Assembly (NCBI RefSeq): GCF_000720765.1
Contig: NZ_JODC01000017.1
Location: 1 to 64,000, forward strand
DNA: 64,000 nucleotides
Reading direction: 5' to 3'
DNA from: Streptomyces sp. NRRL S-646
GTDB taxonomy: Bacteria; Actinomycetota; Actinomycetes; Streptomycetales; Streptomycetaceae
The notes beneath the pieces were generated by a model. The model was not told the origin of the DNA. It made no database searches and was given only the letters and a program-made list of their open reading frames with translations. The position numbers and the translations under genes are program-made. This document shows, piece after piece, positions 17,634-26,431 of this stretch (position 1 is its first letter; every line of letters starts with the position of its first letter).

Positions 17634-17653
17634 TGCTGTGGTCGGTGCGGGCA

Positions 17654-18814
17654 TTACGGGCGGCCGAGGCCCTGATAGACGGCTTCTGCGATGCGGTGGA
17701 ACCGCTCGTCGCCGCCGGTGTTGATGCTGCCGTTACTGCCGCCCAGCTTCATGTGGTTCATGGTGAACGCCACGGTCAGGCGGTTGTCGCAGTCCGCGAT
17801 GACCATCTGGCCCCCAGCGCCGCCCCAGTAGCAGGTACGAGGCCCGGCCATGGGCAGATCGTCGTTGCCCAGCCCCCAGCCCATACCGAACTTCACGTGC
17901 TTTCCCAGGATCAGGTCGGCGCCGTCCGACTGCTGATCGAAGAGGGTCTGGACGCCCTTTTCGGACAGCACTCGTACACCGCGTGCCTCGCCGCCGCAGG
18001 CGATCACCGAGTGCACGGCGGCCACCGAGCGCGCATTGCCCTGGCCGTTGGCGGCAGGAATCTCCGCAGCCCGCCAGGCGCGCGTGGCCGCGAACGGCTC
18101 CGGGTCGGCCAGCACATTGGGGCGCCCGAACACCTTGGCAGCCGTTTCCTCCAGCTCGGGCGGGAGGGGGAGGCCGTCGATGTTGAAGACATTCGAGACA
18201 CGATGGTCGGCCTCGGCGGGCAGGCCGATGTGGAAGTCGGCGGCCAGCGGGGTGGCCACCTGCTCGGCGAAGAACTGCCCCACGCTCTGCCCGGTGATCC
18301 GGCGAACCACCTCACCGACGAGATAGCCCTGGGTCACGGCGTGGTAGCCGGAGGCGGTGCCCGGTTGCCACCAGGGCTTCTGCGCGGCGAGCAGGTCGGT
18401 GCACCTGTCCCAGTCATACAGCTCGTCGGGAGCCGCCAGCGGCACGTCCCAGCCCGCCAGCCCGGCGGTGTGGGACAGCAGATGCCTGACCTCGACCGCG
18501 TCCTTTCCCTCGGCGGCGAACTCCGGCCAGTACCGCGCCACGGGTGCGTACAGGTCCAGCTCCCCGCGGTCGGCAAGCACAAGCGCGCAGAGGTTGGTCA
18601 TGGTCTTGGTGACCGACCAGACGTTGACCAGGGTGTCGCGGGTCCAGGGCTGGGTCTGCGCACGGTCGGCGTAGCCGCCCCACAAATCGACCACCGGCTC
18701 GCCGTCCAGGAACACCGCCGTCGATGCCCCGCCCTGGCTCTCGTCCAGGGCCTGCTCGAAGGCTTTCCTCACTGCGGCGAACCGGTCGTCGCACTGACCC
18801 GAGATCTCTTTCAT
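17654..18814 (-). CDS. Serine hydrolase, beta-lactamase/EstB-like esterase
   Basis: A 386-aa protein of the class C beta-lactamase fold. The SxxK nucleophile motif is SVTK near residue 67, the tyrosine motif is YHAV near 157, and GGAGGQM lies near the end in place of a strict KTG. No signal peptide is visible from ATG 18814, so it is probably a cytoplasmic EstB-type esterase rather than a penicillinase. Short-chain esters or lactones are typical substrates. The TetR gene upstream on the same strand is the likely regulator. Confidence 0.85.
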   Translation of the reverse strand: MKEISGQCDDRFAAVRKAFEQALDESQGGASTAVFLDGEPVVDLWGGYADRAQTQPWTRDTLVNVWSVTKTMTNLCALVLADRGELDLYAPVARYWPEFAAEGKDAVEVRHLLSHTAGLAGWDVPLAAPDELYDWDRCTDLLAAQKPWWQPGTASGYHAVTQGYLVGEVVRRITGQSVGQFFAEQVATPLAADFHIGLPAEADHRVSNVFNIDGLPLPPELEETAAKVFGRPNVLADPEPFAATRAWRAAEIPAANGQGNARSVAAVHSVIACGGEARGVRVLSEKGVQTLFDQQSDGADLILGKHVKFGMGWGLGNDDLPMAGPRTCYWGGAGGQMVIADCDNRLTVAFTMNHMKLGGSNGSINTGGDERFHRIAEAVYQGLGRP

Positions 18815-19092
18815 CCTCAGCTTTTCCCTTCGTGTTTTGAATGTCTCAGCAGCGCTGAGTCCAGAAGAACGAAACGACCAATATGGACTAAAGGGCTGAA
18901 CGGGCCCCGCGCGGTGCGGGCGCGGTCGCCTTGGCGGCTGAGCCGCTGGATCGGAACGGGTTTTGAAGCACACCCGGCCCGTGTGAACGATCGGATCGAG
19001 AGGCTGTCGCGTGCGTCGTCCGCGACCCGCGCGGCGTGGCCCGCCATCACGTCCACAGCCAGGACTGCTGAGCTGAGCGGAGGTGCTGTTGC

Positions 19093-19722
19093 TCACTGCT
19101 CGGTGGTCAGGCCGAGAATGATGCCGCAGACGACGGCTTCGCGGACGGCTTCGGGGTCGTCGTGGAGTGCTGACTGAGTGATCGCGCCGACGTGCGCGGT
19201 GATGACGGCCCGGGTGAAATCCTCTACGGAGTCCAGCGGTCGACGGCCGGTGAGCTCCAGGACATGCAACAGCAGCGGCTGGAGATGCCGACGGAGCTGC
19301 TCGGCATGCTCGCGCAGTGCGGCCGCGACCTCTGGCCGGTGCTGGGCCTGCCCCGCGAAACTGGTGCGGATCGCCACCCACTGCGGATCCATCGGCAGCG
19401 CCCGCAAGATCGTGGCCACGACGGACTCCAGGGAACAGCGAGCCTGCTCAGAAAACGGCGCGTCGGCGGTCAGCGCCTCCAGCCGCTGCTGAGCCTCGGC
19501 GTTGCGCTGTTCGTACAGGGCGAAGAAGACGTCGTCGACGGTCTTGAAGTTGGAGTAGAACGCGCCGCGGGTGAACCCGGCGCGCTCACAGATCGCGCCG
19601 ATGCTGACGTTGGTGGTGCCATGCTCGGCGAACAGGTCGGCGGCCGCGGCGATCAGCTGTGCGCGGGTCGCCTTGCGCTGGCGGGGTGGACGGGCGGGCG
19701 CGGGGGTGGTCGGGTGGTTCAT
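19093..19722 (-). CDS. TetR-family transcriptional regulator
   Basis: A 209-aa regulator. The N-terminal DNA-binding domain covers about residues 18-70, with LIAAAADLFAEHGTTNVSIG, ICERAGFTRGAFYSNFKTVDD and a TetR_C-type ligand domain. Start ATG 19722. A 31-bp near-perfect palindrome lies 129-159 bases upstream. The 278-bp gap to the serine hydrolase downstream suggests a separate promoter for that gene, yet both are on one strand and may form a functional pair. Confidence 0.88.
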   Translation of the reverse strand: MNHPTTPAPARPPRQRKATRAQLIAAAADLFAEHGTTNVSIGAICERAGFTRGAFYSNFKTVDDVFFALYEQRNAEAQQRLEALTADAPFSEQARCSLESVVATILRALPMDPQWVAIRTSFAGQAQHRPEVAAALREHAEQLRRHLQPLLLHVLELTGRRPLDSVEDFTRAVITAHVGAITQSALHDDPEAVREAVVCGIILGLTTEQ

Positions 19723-19850
19723 CGGGCCATCCTCTCCGTCGGCAGCTGCGAGGCTGCCTCCTGACTGAGAGGCGAGCCGCTGTGCAGGTAGTCGTGCACG
19801 GAGCTGACCGGGCTGCTACCTCGGACTCGCGCGCTGCTCCACTCTCCTGC

Positions 19851-19881
19851 GATACAAAACGTATTGAGTACATTTTGCATC
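19851..19881. promoter_or_regulatory. 31-bp near-perfect palindrome, TetR operator
   Basis: GATACAAAACGTATT and GTACATTTTGCATC face each other around a central TGA. Pairing fails at only a few positions. The AT-rich core contrasts with its surroundings. It lies upstream of the minus-strand TetR gene, and no intact divergent gene remains on the other side, where IS debris starts. Confidence 0.65.
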
Positions 19882-19969
19882 GAGTTCGCGTGCCGGGCAA
19901 CCAGCCGGACCGAACGTGCACCAAGGAGTCCCGTGATGACCCACTCTTCTCGTCGGCTCACCGCTCCAG

Positions 19970-20083
19970 CTGGAACAGCGCAACATTGAACCGGCTCAGG
20001 TTCTGGAGGAGCGGCAGGCAGAACTCGATGCCGCCCGGGCCGCGAACCGCGACCTCACTCGCGCCCTGAACCACCGAGGCTGA
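19970..20083 (+). pseudogene. DUF6262-like C-terminal remnant
   Basis: The frame reads LEQRNIEPAQVLEERQ, then ELDAARAANRDLTRALNHRG and stop. This coiled-coil ending is like that of the small DUF6262 proteins that accompany tyrosine recombinases in mobile elements. No start or recombinase gene is present. The assignment rests on about 38 residues and is tentative. Confidence 0.35.
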
Positions 20084-20391
20084 TGCACCTGGGCCGACGT
20101 AGGGCTGTCCGGCCTGACCGCCGCGCCGGGCTGTCCGTACGGCCGCACAATACGGTTGCCTGGCCGCCCCTGCTGCCGGGCAGCCCGGCCACGCGGTCGG
20201 GGTGGAACTATTCTTCGCGCTCGGCATGTCTCATGAGACATCGGGCTGACCACGAGTCATGCGCTGGACCTGCGAGGCAGTGGCGCTTGCCAAGTCCTGG
20301 GTAACGTGACGCCTCAGCGGCTGGATCGGCGGGTGATCGCGCGGGAGGAACTGGTCGAGGCCCTGGCCTGGTTGCCGCCGGGACGACTGGC
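20084..20391. other. Degraded mobile-element DNA
   Basis: No intact gene. Near 20312-20395 the plus strand reads RLDRRVIAREELVEAL and a stop, which looks like the middle of the accessory protein whose C-terminus follows at 20392; the two are separated by a frame break. Confidence 0.4.
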
Positions 20392-20724
20392 GTGACCGAG
20401 ACGGAGCAGGAAACTGTGCCCCTACCGGTGCCGGGATCGGTGGTGCCGCCCTGGCTGGACGGGCTGCCGGTGACCGTGCTCGCGCCCGACTACCAGCGGA
20501 TTCTGGGCGTGTTGGAGGAGCGGCGGTCTGCGGGCAAGGGGGCGGTGAAGGCCAAGGAGATCGCGGTGGAGCTGGGCGTTGGGACGACGCCGGCGAAGGT
20601 CGAGGGGGTGCGTTCGAAGGCCAGGCGCCTGGCGGAGCGCGGGTGGCTCCTCCTGGAGGCATCGGGGATGTTCAGCCCCGGCCCACGGCCCGTGGCCGTG
20701 CCAGACGCCGGCTCATCCGCGTGA
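20392..20724 (+). pseudogene. IS-associated accessory gene, copy 2 (C-terminal part)
   Basis: About 110 codons, with LAPDYQRILGVLEERRS, AKEIAVELGVGTTPAK and VEGVRSKARRLAERGW. The block aligns along its length with the C-terminal part of copy 1 (1806-2343), including the invariant VEGVRSK and RGW. The helix spacing suggests a winged-helix-like DNA-binding domain. The N-terminal half is detached upstream in another frame. Its 3' end meets the end of an IS5-type transposase fragment on the opposite strand, the same arrangement as at 1.8 kb. Confidence 0.55.
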
Positions 20725-21000
20725 CCATCGACCACCGGATCACCGCCTCGCTGCTGGCCGGCAACGTCTCGTAGTCCCGGGCCAGACGGCGGGAGTTCAT
20801 CAACCAGGCGGTCGATGGTCCACCGTCTTGGGATGATGGTGAACCGCGGGCGCCGGGCGGGCGGTGGACGGGGTGGACGTCAATGCAGAGGCGGGCGCCG
20901 TGGTCGATGGCGGTGGTGCGATAGCCGGCGTCGACGCAGGCCTTGGTGATGTGCGGGTGGGTGGTGGCGATGTGGGACCGCTCTTCGGCACGGCTTCCAG
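20690..21000 (-). pseudogene. IS5-type transposase, C-terminal fragment
   Basis: The minus strand reads HITKACVDAGYRTTAIDHGAR, then FTIIPRRW in a shifted frame, then WLMNSRRLARDYE and RMSRRLA in the first frame. This is the C-terminal third of an IS5-type transposase of the same kind as the N-terminal fragment at 1236-1803. The usual catalytic glutamate after the PRRW motif falls in the frame-disrupted segment and is not readable. It is a dead remnant. Confidence 0.7.
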
Positions 21001-21026
21001 GGTGCTGCGGCACCCGCCAAACCTGG

Positions 21027-21725
21027 CTACGGAACGCGGCCGAGGTCCGTCCGCAGGTGCTCCTTCAGCCAGCGCTCCGTGCTGCTGACGTGCAGCAGTG
21101 CTGCGGCCTGGCTGAGGGGCGCGTCCCGGATGGACAGGGCCCGGAAGATCGCCTCGTGTTCGGCGAGGGTGCGATCGGAGGCCTGGCTGTCGACCAGACC
21201 GCGCCAGATGCGGGCGCGCAGGGTGCGTCCGGAGATGCCTTCCAGGAGCGTGAGGAGGGTCTCGTTGCCTGTGGCGCGGATGACCGCGCGGTGGAAGGCG
21301 GCGTCGTGGGCGTTGAGTTGTTCCACATTGTCACGGGCCTCGCGCATGGCGTTGAGGTGCAGTTCGAGCTCGGCCAGTTGTTCCGCGGAGATCCGGGTGG
21401 CGGCCAGCGCGGTGGCGGCCGGCTCCAGCAGTTGCCGTACCTCCATGAGGTCCTGCAGCGCGGTCGAGTCACCCTGCAGCAGTTCCACCGCACCACCGAG
21501 CCCCTCCAGAAGCACGCTGGGCTGCAGGCTGGTCACATACGTGCCGTCGCCCCCCTGGGACCTCCAGGACCCGGGCGACGGCCAGCGACTTCACAGCCTC
21601 CCGGGCGAGGACAGACCCAACTGACCGGCCGGCTCCTGTTCCGGCGGGAGCTTCGAGCTCGGCGGCAGAGCTCCGGTCCGAAGCAGCTCCCGGATCTGCA
21701 CTATGGCCCTGTCCGTCAGAGACAC
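21027..21725 (-). pseudogene. FadR-type GntR regulator, frameshifted
   Basis: The C-terminal FCD ligand domain is intact in one frame (21027-21536), from TSLQPSVLLEGLGG through FHRAVIRATGN. The winged helix is broken. GTG 21725 starts VSLTDRAIVQIRELLR up to QLGLSS, then a deletion/frame change leads to REAVKSLAVARVLEV, and a further shift in a G6 run leads to GDGTYV. The start overlaps the end of the aldose dehydrogenase gene. It would have been the repressor of the sugar locus. Sequencing error in the G6 run could explain one lesion but not the lost residues after LGLS. Confidence 0.75.
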
Positions 21726-22744
21726 CGCACACCCCTTCCGGACTCGTTCGCCCGGGGCACGTCCGACCTGATCAGCCCCCGGTCGCGGAGATCGTCCCAG
21801 AGACCCTCGGGGATGTGCTGACGGTGGAGTTCCACGTTCCGTGCGACCTGCTGCGCGGTGCGCATGCCGAGGGTGACGTTGATGACGCTGGGATGGCTGT
21901 ACGGGAACGCGACCGCTGCCGCGGGCAATGTCGTACCGTGCTTCGCGCAGACCTCGGCGATCGCTCTGGCGCGGGTCACCAGGGCTGAAGGAGCCTCTTG
22001 GTAGTCGTACTTCATGCCCTCGGCGGGCCGGTCGCGGGAAAGCAGGCCCGAGTTGAACACGCCGACGGCCACCACGCTCTTGCCGAGTTCCCGTGCGGCG
22101 GGAAGGACGTCGTCCAGTGCCGACTGGTCGAGGAGGGTGTAGCGACCGGCCAGCATGACCACGTCGGCGGCGGTCTCACGCAGGAAGCGGGCGAGCATGG
22201 CCGACTGGTTCATGCCGGCGCCGATCGCGCCGATCACCCCCTGGTCGCGCAGTTCCGCCAGAGCCGGCATGGCCTCCTCGGCTGCCTGCCGCCAGTGGGC
22301 GTCGGGATCGTGCAGGTAGACGACGTCCAGGCGTTCCAGTCCCGTTCGTTCCAGCGTGTCCTCGATGGACCGCAGGACCCCGTCCCGGCTGAAGTCCCAC
22401 TGTCGGCGCAGGTCATCGCGTACGACGAAGCCCTCGTCGTCGGTGCCACGCGGGTGCTCGTTGGGGACGAGCAGACGACCGACCTTGGAGGAGACGACGT
22501 AGGTGTCACGCGACCGGTCCCGCAGTGCGGCGCCCAGGCGCCGCTCGGAGAGGCCGAGGCCGTAGTGCGGTGCGGTGTCGAAGTAGCGGATGCCCGCCTC
22601 CCAGGCCGCCTCGATCGCGGCCTGCGCGTCCTGCGCCGGGGTGGCCTTGTAGAGGTTGCCGATGACGGAGGCCCCGAAGCCGAGCTCGGTGAGCTCGACA
22701 GGGGTGCTCCCGATCTTCCGGCGCCCCATGCTCCTGTGTGTCAA
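21716..22744 (-). CDS. Aldo/keto reductase, D-threo-aldose 1-dehydrogenase-like
   Basis: A TIM-barrel oxidoreductase of about 342 aa. The catalytic tetrad is visible as D in RYFDTAPHYG with the Y beside it, K in VVSSKVGR and H in VVYLHDPD. GLSERRLG and NVTLGMRT fit the aldose 1-dehydrogenase (L-fucose/L-galactose dehydrogenase) branch, which makes aldonolactones. TTG 22744 has GGAG five bases upstream; ATG 22729 and ATG 22783 are alternatives. With the lactonase-type amidohydrolase and the mutarotase of the locus it forms an oxidative sugar route. Confidence 0.85.
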   Translation of the reverse strand: MTHRSMGRRKIGSTPVELTELGFGASVIGNLYKATPAQDAQAAIEAAWEAGIRYFDTAPHYGLGLSERRLGAALRDRSRDTYVVSSKVGRLLVPNEHPRGTDDEGFVVRDDLRRQWDFSRDGVLRSIEDTLERTGLERLDVVYLHDPDAHWRQAAEEAMPALAELRDQGVIGAIGAGMNQSAMLARFLRETAADVVMLAGRYTLLDQSALDDVLPAARELGKSVVAVGVFNSGLLSRDRPAEGMKYDYQEAPSALVTRARAIAEVCAKHGTTLPAAAVAFPYSHPSVINVTLGMRTAQQVARNVELHRQHIPEGLWDDLRDRGLIRSDVPRANESGRGVRCL

Positions 22745-22790
22745 CTGTTCTCCTTGGATGACGCGGACGGTGTGAGCGCCCATGGGCCTG

Positions 22791-23885
22791 TCACCTTCTG
22801 ACGGCGGCCGAGCCGCCTGCCATCAGCGCCTCCACCTCGGCGAGCGAGGCCATGGACACGTCGCCGGGGGTGGTCATGGTGAGGGCCCCGTGCGCGGTCC
22901 CGTAGGCGAGGGCGCGGCTCAGCGCGGCGACGTCGAGGTGCGCCAAGGGTGTGGCAGCGGCCGCCGGTCCGTCCTCTTCCCCGCAGGCGGTCAGCAGTCC
23001 GTAGATCAGGCCGGCTGCGAAGCCGTCACCCGAGCCGATGCGGTCGAGGACGTGCAAGCCGGACATCTGCGGGCCACGGACGAATCCGGTACGGGCCGAC
23101 CAGGCGGCGGAGGACCAGTCGTTGACCCCGGCGGAGGGCACGTGACGCAGCGTTGTAGCGAGGACCTCGGCCTGAGGCAGGAGCCCGGCCACTTCGACGA
23201 GGGCGTCTTGCACCTCGTCCGCCCCGATGCGTACCGCACCCGGGTACGGCCCGGCCAGGCCCAAGGCGCCCACGACGACATCGGCGTGGCGGGTGAGCTG
23301 TACGTCGACCTCGCGGGCCCGGTCGGCGCCGCCGCGGCCGGCCCAGAGGCTGGGGCGGTAGTTGGGGTCGTAGGAGACGGTGACGCCGTGGCGGCGGGCG
23401 GACGCCATGGCTTCGTCGGCGACGTCCACGGTGGTGTCGGACAGGCCGGCGAAGATGCCGCCGGTGTGGAACCACCGCACTCCGGCCGAGAAGATGGCGT
23501 CCCAGTCGATGTCCCCCTTGCGCAGCTGAGAGACGGCCGTGTGCGCGCGGTCGCTGACGCCCAGTGCGCCCCGGATGCCGTAGCCCCGCTCGACGAAGTT
23601 CAGTCCGTTGCGCACCCCGCGGCCGATGCCGTCCGCTGGCACCCAGCGGATCAGTGACGTGTCGACGCCGCCCTGCAGGATCAGGTCCTCGACCAGCCGG
23701 CCGACCTCGTTGTCGGCGAGGGCGGTGACGACGGCGGTGCGCAGGCCGAAGCAGCGGCGCAGTCCGCGCACGACGTTGTACTCCCCGCCGCCTTCCCAGA
23801 CCTGGAGAGTGCGGGCGGTGCGGATCCTGCCCTCGCCCGGATCGAAGCGGAGCATCACCTCACCGAGTGCCACCACGTCGGTCAC
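22791..23885 (-). CDS. PfkB-family sugar kinase (2-keto-3-deoxy-sugar kinase type)
   Basis: A 364-aa ribokinase-fold kinase. EGGGEYNVVRGLRRCFG gives the substrate-binding GG region and RIGSGDGFAAGL near residue 285 holds the catalytic aspartate in GxGD. It resembles 2-keto-3-deoxygluconate kinases. Start GTG 23885 overlaps the aldolase stop (GTGA), so the two are translationally coupled. In the expected pathway it phosphorylates a 2-keto-3-deoxy acid before cleavage by the aldolase encoded directly upstream. Confidence 0.87.
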   Translation of the reverse strand: MTDVVALGEVMLRFDPGEGRIRTARTLQVWEGGGEYNVVRGLRRCFGLRTAVVTALADNEVGRLVEDLILQGGVDTSLIRWVPADGIGRGVRNGLNFVERGYGIRGALGVSDRAHTAVSQLRKGDIDWDAIFSAGVRWFHTGGIFAGLSDTTVDVADEAMASARRHGVTVSYDPNYRPSLWAGRGGADRAREVDVQLTRHADVVVGALGLAGPYPGAVRIGADEVQDALVEVAGLLPQAEVLATTLRHVPSAGVNDWSSAAWSARTGFVRGPQMSGLHVLDRIGSGDGFAAGLIYGLLTACGEEDGPAAAATPLAHLDVAALSRALAYGTAHGALTMTTPGDVSMASLAEVEALMAGGSAAVRR

Positions 23886-24514
23886 GTCGCGCTCCCGTGC
23901 ACGGCCTCGGCGGTCAGCCGGCGGATCTCCCCGTACTCGCCCCGCTCCAGATGGGCAACGGTGGCCATCCAGCTGCCGCCGACGGCGAGGACCGCCGGGT
24001 CGGTGAGATAGGCGGGCAGACGACGGGCGTCGATGCCGCCCGTCGGCACGAACCGTACCTGGGGGAAGGGCGCTGCGAGCGCGCGCAGCATCGGGACGCC
24101 GCCGAGCGGCTCGGCCGGGAAGAGCTTGACGGTGTCGAGGCCGGCCTTCAGGGCGCACATCAGCTCGGTGGCGGTGGCGATGCCCGGCACGACCGGGACC
24201 CCCAGCTCACCGCACTTCGCGACAACCTCCTCGTCGAAGCCGGGCGAAACTACGAAGCGGGCCCCGGCCGCCACGGCCCGCTCGGCCTGCTCGGGCGTGA
24301 GGACCGTGCCGGCGCCGACGGCCAGTCCCCCGTGGGAGGCCATGGTCTTGAGGACCTGTTCGGCGTCGGGGGTGCGGAAGGTGACCTCTGCGCACCGGGC
24401 GCCGCCCGCGGCGAGCGCGTCGGCCAACGGGCCGGCCGTGGCGGCGTCGCGCACAGTCAGCACCGGCATGACACGGGCGCCGTCCAGCACGCAGGCCAGG
24501 TCTACGTCACTCAT
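23882..24514 (-). CDS. KDPG/KHG-type aldolase
   Basis: A 210-aa class I aldolase of the KDPG/KHG family. The Schiff-base lysine is K130 in DTVKLFPAE, and the acid/base glutamate is E43 in AEVTFRTP. GAGTVLTPEQ and FVPTGGI form the phosphate-binding ends of the barrel. It splits a 6-phospho-2-keto-3-deoxy acid to pyruvate and a phosphorylated aldehyde. Start ATG 24514 overlaps the stop of the SDR gene (ATGA). Confidence 0.9.
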   Translation of the reverse strand: MSDVDLACVLDGARVMPVLTVRDAATAGPLADALAAGGARCAEVTFRTPDAEQVLKTMASHGGLAVGAGTVLTPEQAERAVAAGARFVVSPGFDEEVVAKCGELGVPVVPGIATATELMCALKAGLDTVKLFPAEPLGGVPMLRALAAPFPQVRFVPTGGIDARRLPAYLTDPAVLAVGGSWMATVAHLERGEYGEIRRLTAEAVHGSAT

Positions 24515-25272
24515 CGGCCGAGCCATCCGCCGTCGACGGGCAGGACTACGCCGTGGACGTAGGCGGCCGCGTCGGAGGCCAGGAACACGGTGGCGCCCGC
24601 GAGGTCGTCGGCGCTGCCCCAGCGCGCGGCCGGGATGCGGTCCAGGATCGCCTTGCTGCGCACCGGGTCGTCCTGGAGGGCCTGGGTGTTGTCGGTGGCG
24701 ATGTAGCCGGGGGCGATGGCGTTGACGTTCACACCGTGCGGGGCCCACTCGTTGGCCAGCGCTTTGGTCAGGCCCGCGATCCCGTGTTTGGCGGCGGTGT
24801 AGCCGGGCACGGTGATGCCGCCCTGGAAGCTGAGCAGCGATGCGGTGAAGATGACCTTCCCCTGGCCGCGGGCGACCATCGCCGCGCCGACCGCGCGGGT
24901 TAGCGCGAACTGCGCGTTGAGGTTGACCTGGAGCACCAACTCCCAGTCGGCGTCGGTGTGTTCGGCGGCCGGGGCGCGGCGGATCGTGCCCGCGTTGTTG
25001 ACCAGGACGTCCACCGGGCGTTCGCGCCCGGCGAGGTCCGCGCCCAGGGCCCGTACCGCCTCGGGGTCCGCGAAGTCGGTGCGGATGGCCTCGAATGTGC
25101 GGCCTGCGGCGACGACGTCCTTTTCCACCGCGCTGCCGGACTCCTCCAGGGAGGCGCTGACGCCGATGACGTCCGCGCCGGCCTCGGCGAGCGCGCGGGC
25201 CATGGCCCGGCCGATGCCGCGCCGGGCGCCGGTGACGACGGCGAGCCGTCCGGTGAGGTCGAAGGCGGTCAT
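24511..25272 (-). CDS. SDR oxidoreductase, KduD-like
   Basis: A 253-aa SDR with TGARRGIGRA, NNAGTIRR, YTAAKHG and the ending LPVDGGWLGR that is typical of 2-keto-3-deoxygluconate or gluconate 5-dehydrogenases (KduD/IdnO type). NAPGYIATDN after the catalytic region supports that subgroup. It probably interconverts keto groups on a sugar acid. Start ATG 25272 overlaps the zinc dehydrogenase stop. Same operon as the kinase and aldolase. Confidence 0.87.
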   Translation of the reverse strand: MTAFDLTGRLAVVTGARRGIGRAMARALAEAGADVIGVSASLEESGSAVEKDVVAAGRTFEAIRTDFADPEAVRALGADLAGRERPVDVLVNNAGTIRRAPAAEHTDADWELVLQVNLNAQFALTRAVGAAMVARGQGKVIFTASLLSFQGGITVPGYTAAKHGIAGLTKALANEWAPHGVNVNAIAPGYIATDNTQALQDDPVRSKAILDRIPAARWGSADDLAGATVFLASDAAAYVHGVVLPVDGGWLGR

Positions 25273-26312
25273 ACGGAGGCTCCCTGGGCGTCGTCGGTGC
25301 AGTCCACGAGGATCTTCATCACGTCGCCGCCACCCTCCAGCGCCTCGAAGGCGGCGGGTGCCTGGGTGAGCGGCACGACCTTGCTGATCAGCCGGTCGGC
25401 GGGAATGGTGCCGTCGGCCACCAGTGTCACCGCCTTCTCGAAGTCGGAGCGGTCGTACAACCGGGCCCCGACGAGGGTGAGTTCGCGCCAGAAGAAGCGG
25501 TGCAGGTTCACCTCACGCGGGCGGGAGTGGATCGCGACCAGACACAGCCGGCCGCGCACGCCGAGCACGTCGACCGCGGTGTCCACCCCGCCCGCCGCGC
25601 CGGACACCTCGAAGGCGACGTCCGCCCCCGCGTCCCCGGTCCACCGCCGGACCAGCTCGGCCAGGTCCTCGGCGGCAGGATCCCACACGGTCAGCCCCAA
25701 CTCCTCGGCGAGCAGCCGGCGGTGGGCGCTGAGCTCCACCACCCGGACGTCCGCCCCCGCGGCCTGGGCCACCAGCGCGATCAGGACGCCGACCGGGCCG
25801 CCGCCCACCACGACGACCCGCTCGCCCTCGCGCACCCCGGCCCGGCCGACGTCGTGCACCGCGACCGCAGTGGGCTCGACGAGCGCGGCCCGGTCCAGCG
25901 GGAGGGAGTCGGGCAGCCGTATCAGGGTGGCGGCGGGTACCGTCCAGCGCTGCTGCATCGCGCCGGGAGAGTCGATGCCGATGAAGTCCAGGTGCTGGCA
26001 GATGTGCTGGTGGCCGTTGCGGCAGGCCGGGCAGGTGTCGTCCCAGCGCAGCGGCATCACGGTGACCGCGTCGCCTGGCCGCCAGTCCGTCACGTCCGGC
26101 CCGCAGCGGACCACGCGCCCGGCCATCTCGTGCCCCAGGACGGCCGGTGCGCTGACCCGGGCGTCCATGTCGCCGTGGAAGATGTGCAGGTCGGTCCCGC
26201 AGATGCCGACGTAGGCGGGGGCCAGTTCCACCTCGCCGGGTCCCGGCGGCGCGCTGTGGGCGGGGGCCGTGTCCAGGGTGCGGGCGCAGAGGTATCGGGC
26301 GGCTAGTGTCAT
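25269..26312 (-). CDS. Zinc-dependent sugar alcohol/threonine-type dehydrogenase
   Basis: A 347-aa medium-chain dehydrogenase. The catalytic zinc ligands are C in GICGTDLH and H-E in GHEMAG. A partial structural-zinc loop CPACRNGHQHIC has three cysteines rather than four. The Rossmann motif is VVGGGPVG. It resembles L-idonate, sorbitol and threonine dehydrogenases. Start ATG 26312. A hairpin at 26432-26463 separates it from the amidohydrolase gene, so it may head the left-hand transcript of the locus. Confidence 0.85.
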   Translation of the reverse strand: MTLAARYLCARTLDTAPAHSAPPGPGEVELAPAYVGICGTDLHIFHGDMDARVSAPAVLGHEMAGRVVRCGPDVTDWRPGDAVTVMPLRWDDTCPACRNGHQHICQHLDFIGIDSPGAMQQRWTVPAATLIRLPDSLPLDRAALVEPTAVAVHDVGRAGVREGERVVVVGGGPVGVLIALVAQAAGADVRVVELSAHRRLLAEELGLTVWDPAAEDLAELVRRWTGDAGADVAFEVSGAAGGVDTAVDVLGVRGRLCLVAIHSRPREVNLHRFFWRELTLVGARLYDRSDFEKAVTLVADGTIPADRLISKVVPLTQAPAAFEALEGGGDVMKILVDCTDDAQGASV

Positions 26313-26431
26313 GGGGGCAGGGTCCCTTCGGCGCGGACCGGTGCCTACGGATGCCGAGTGGCTCGGCGTCCGTGGCTATGTGTCCGGCGCTGGTTTCGCG
26401 CGAGTTCGTGTGAGTCCGTGTCATGGGATGT

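Larger units (their letters stand above)
17173..17653. other. Convergent intergenic region with two hairpins
   Basis: No supported gene lies between the PucR-type stop and the serine hydrolase stop. The open frames here lack domains and ribosome sites. The region holds a 9-bp-arm hairpin at 17404-17435 and a 30-bp perfect palindrome at 17604-17633, probably terminators for the two converging genes. Confidence 0.6.

Noticed and set aside
17173..17653. Small proteins between the PucR-type gene and the serine hydrolase
   Set aside because: All candidate frames lack ribosome sites and domains and overlap hairpins.
17234..19177. Plus-strand open frame of 647 codons
   Set aside because: Antisense to the serine hydrolase; only its first part is in true intergenic DNA and it shows no family resemblance.
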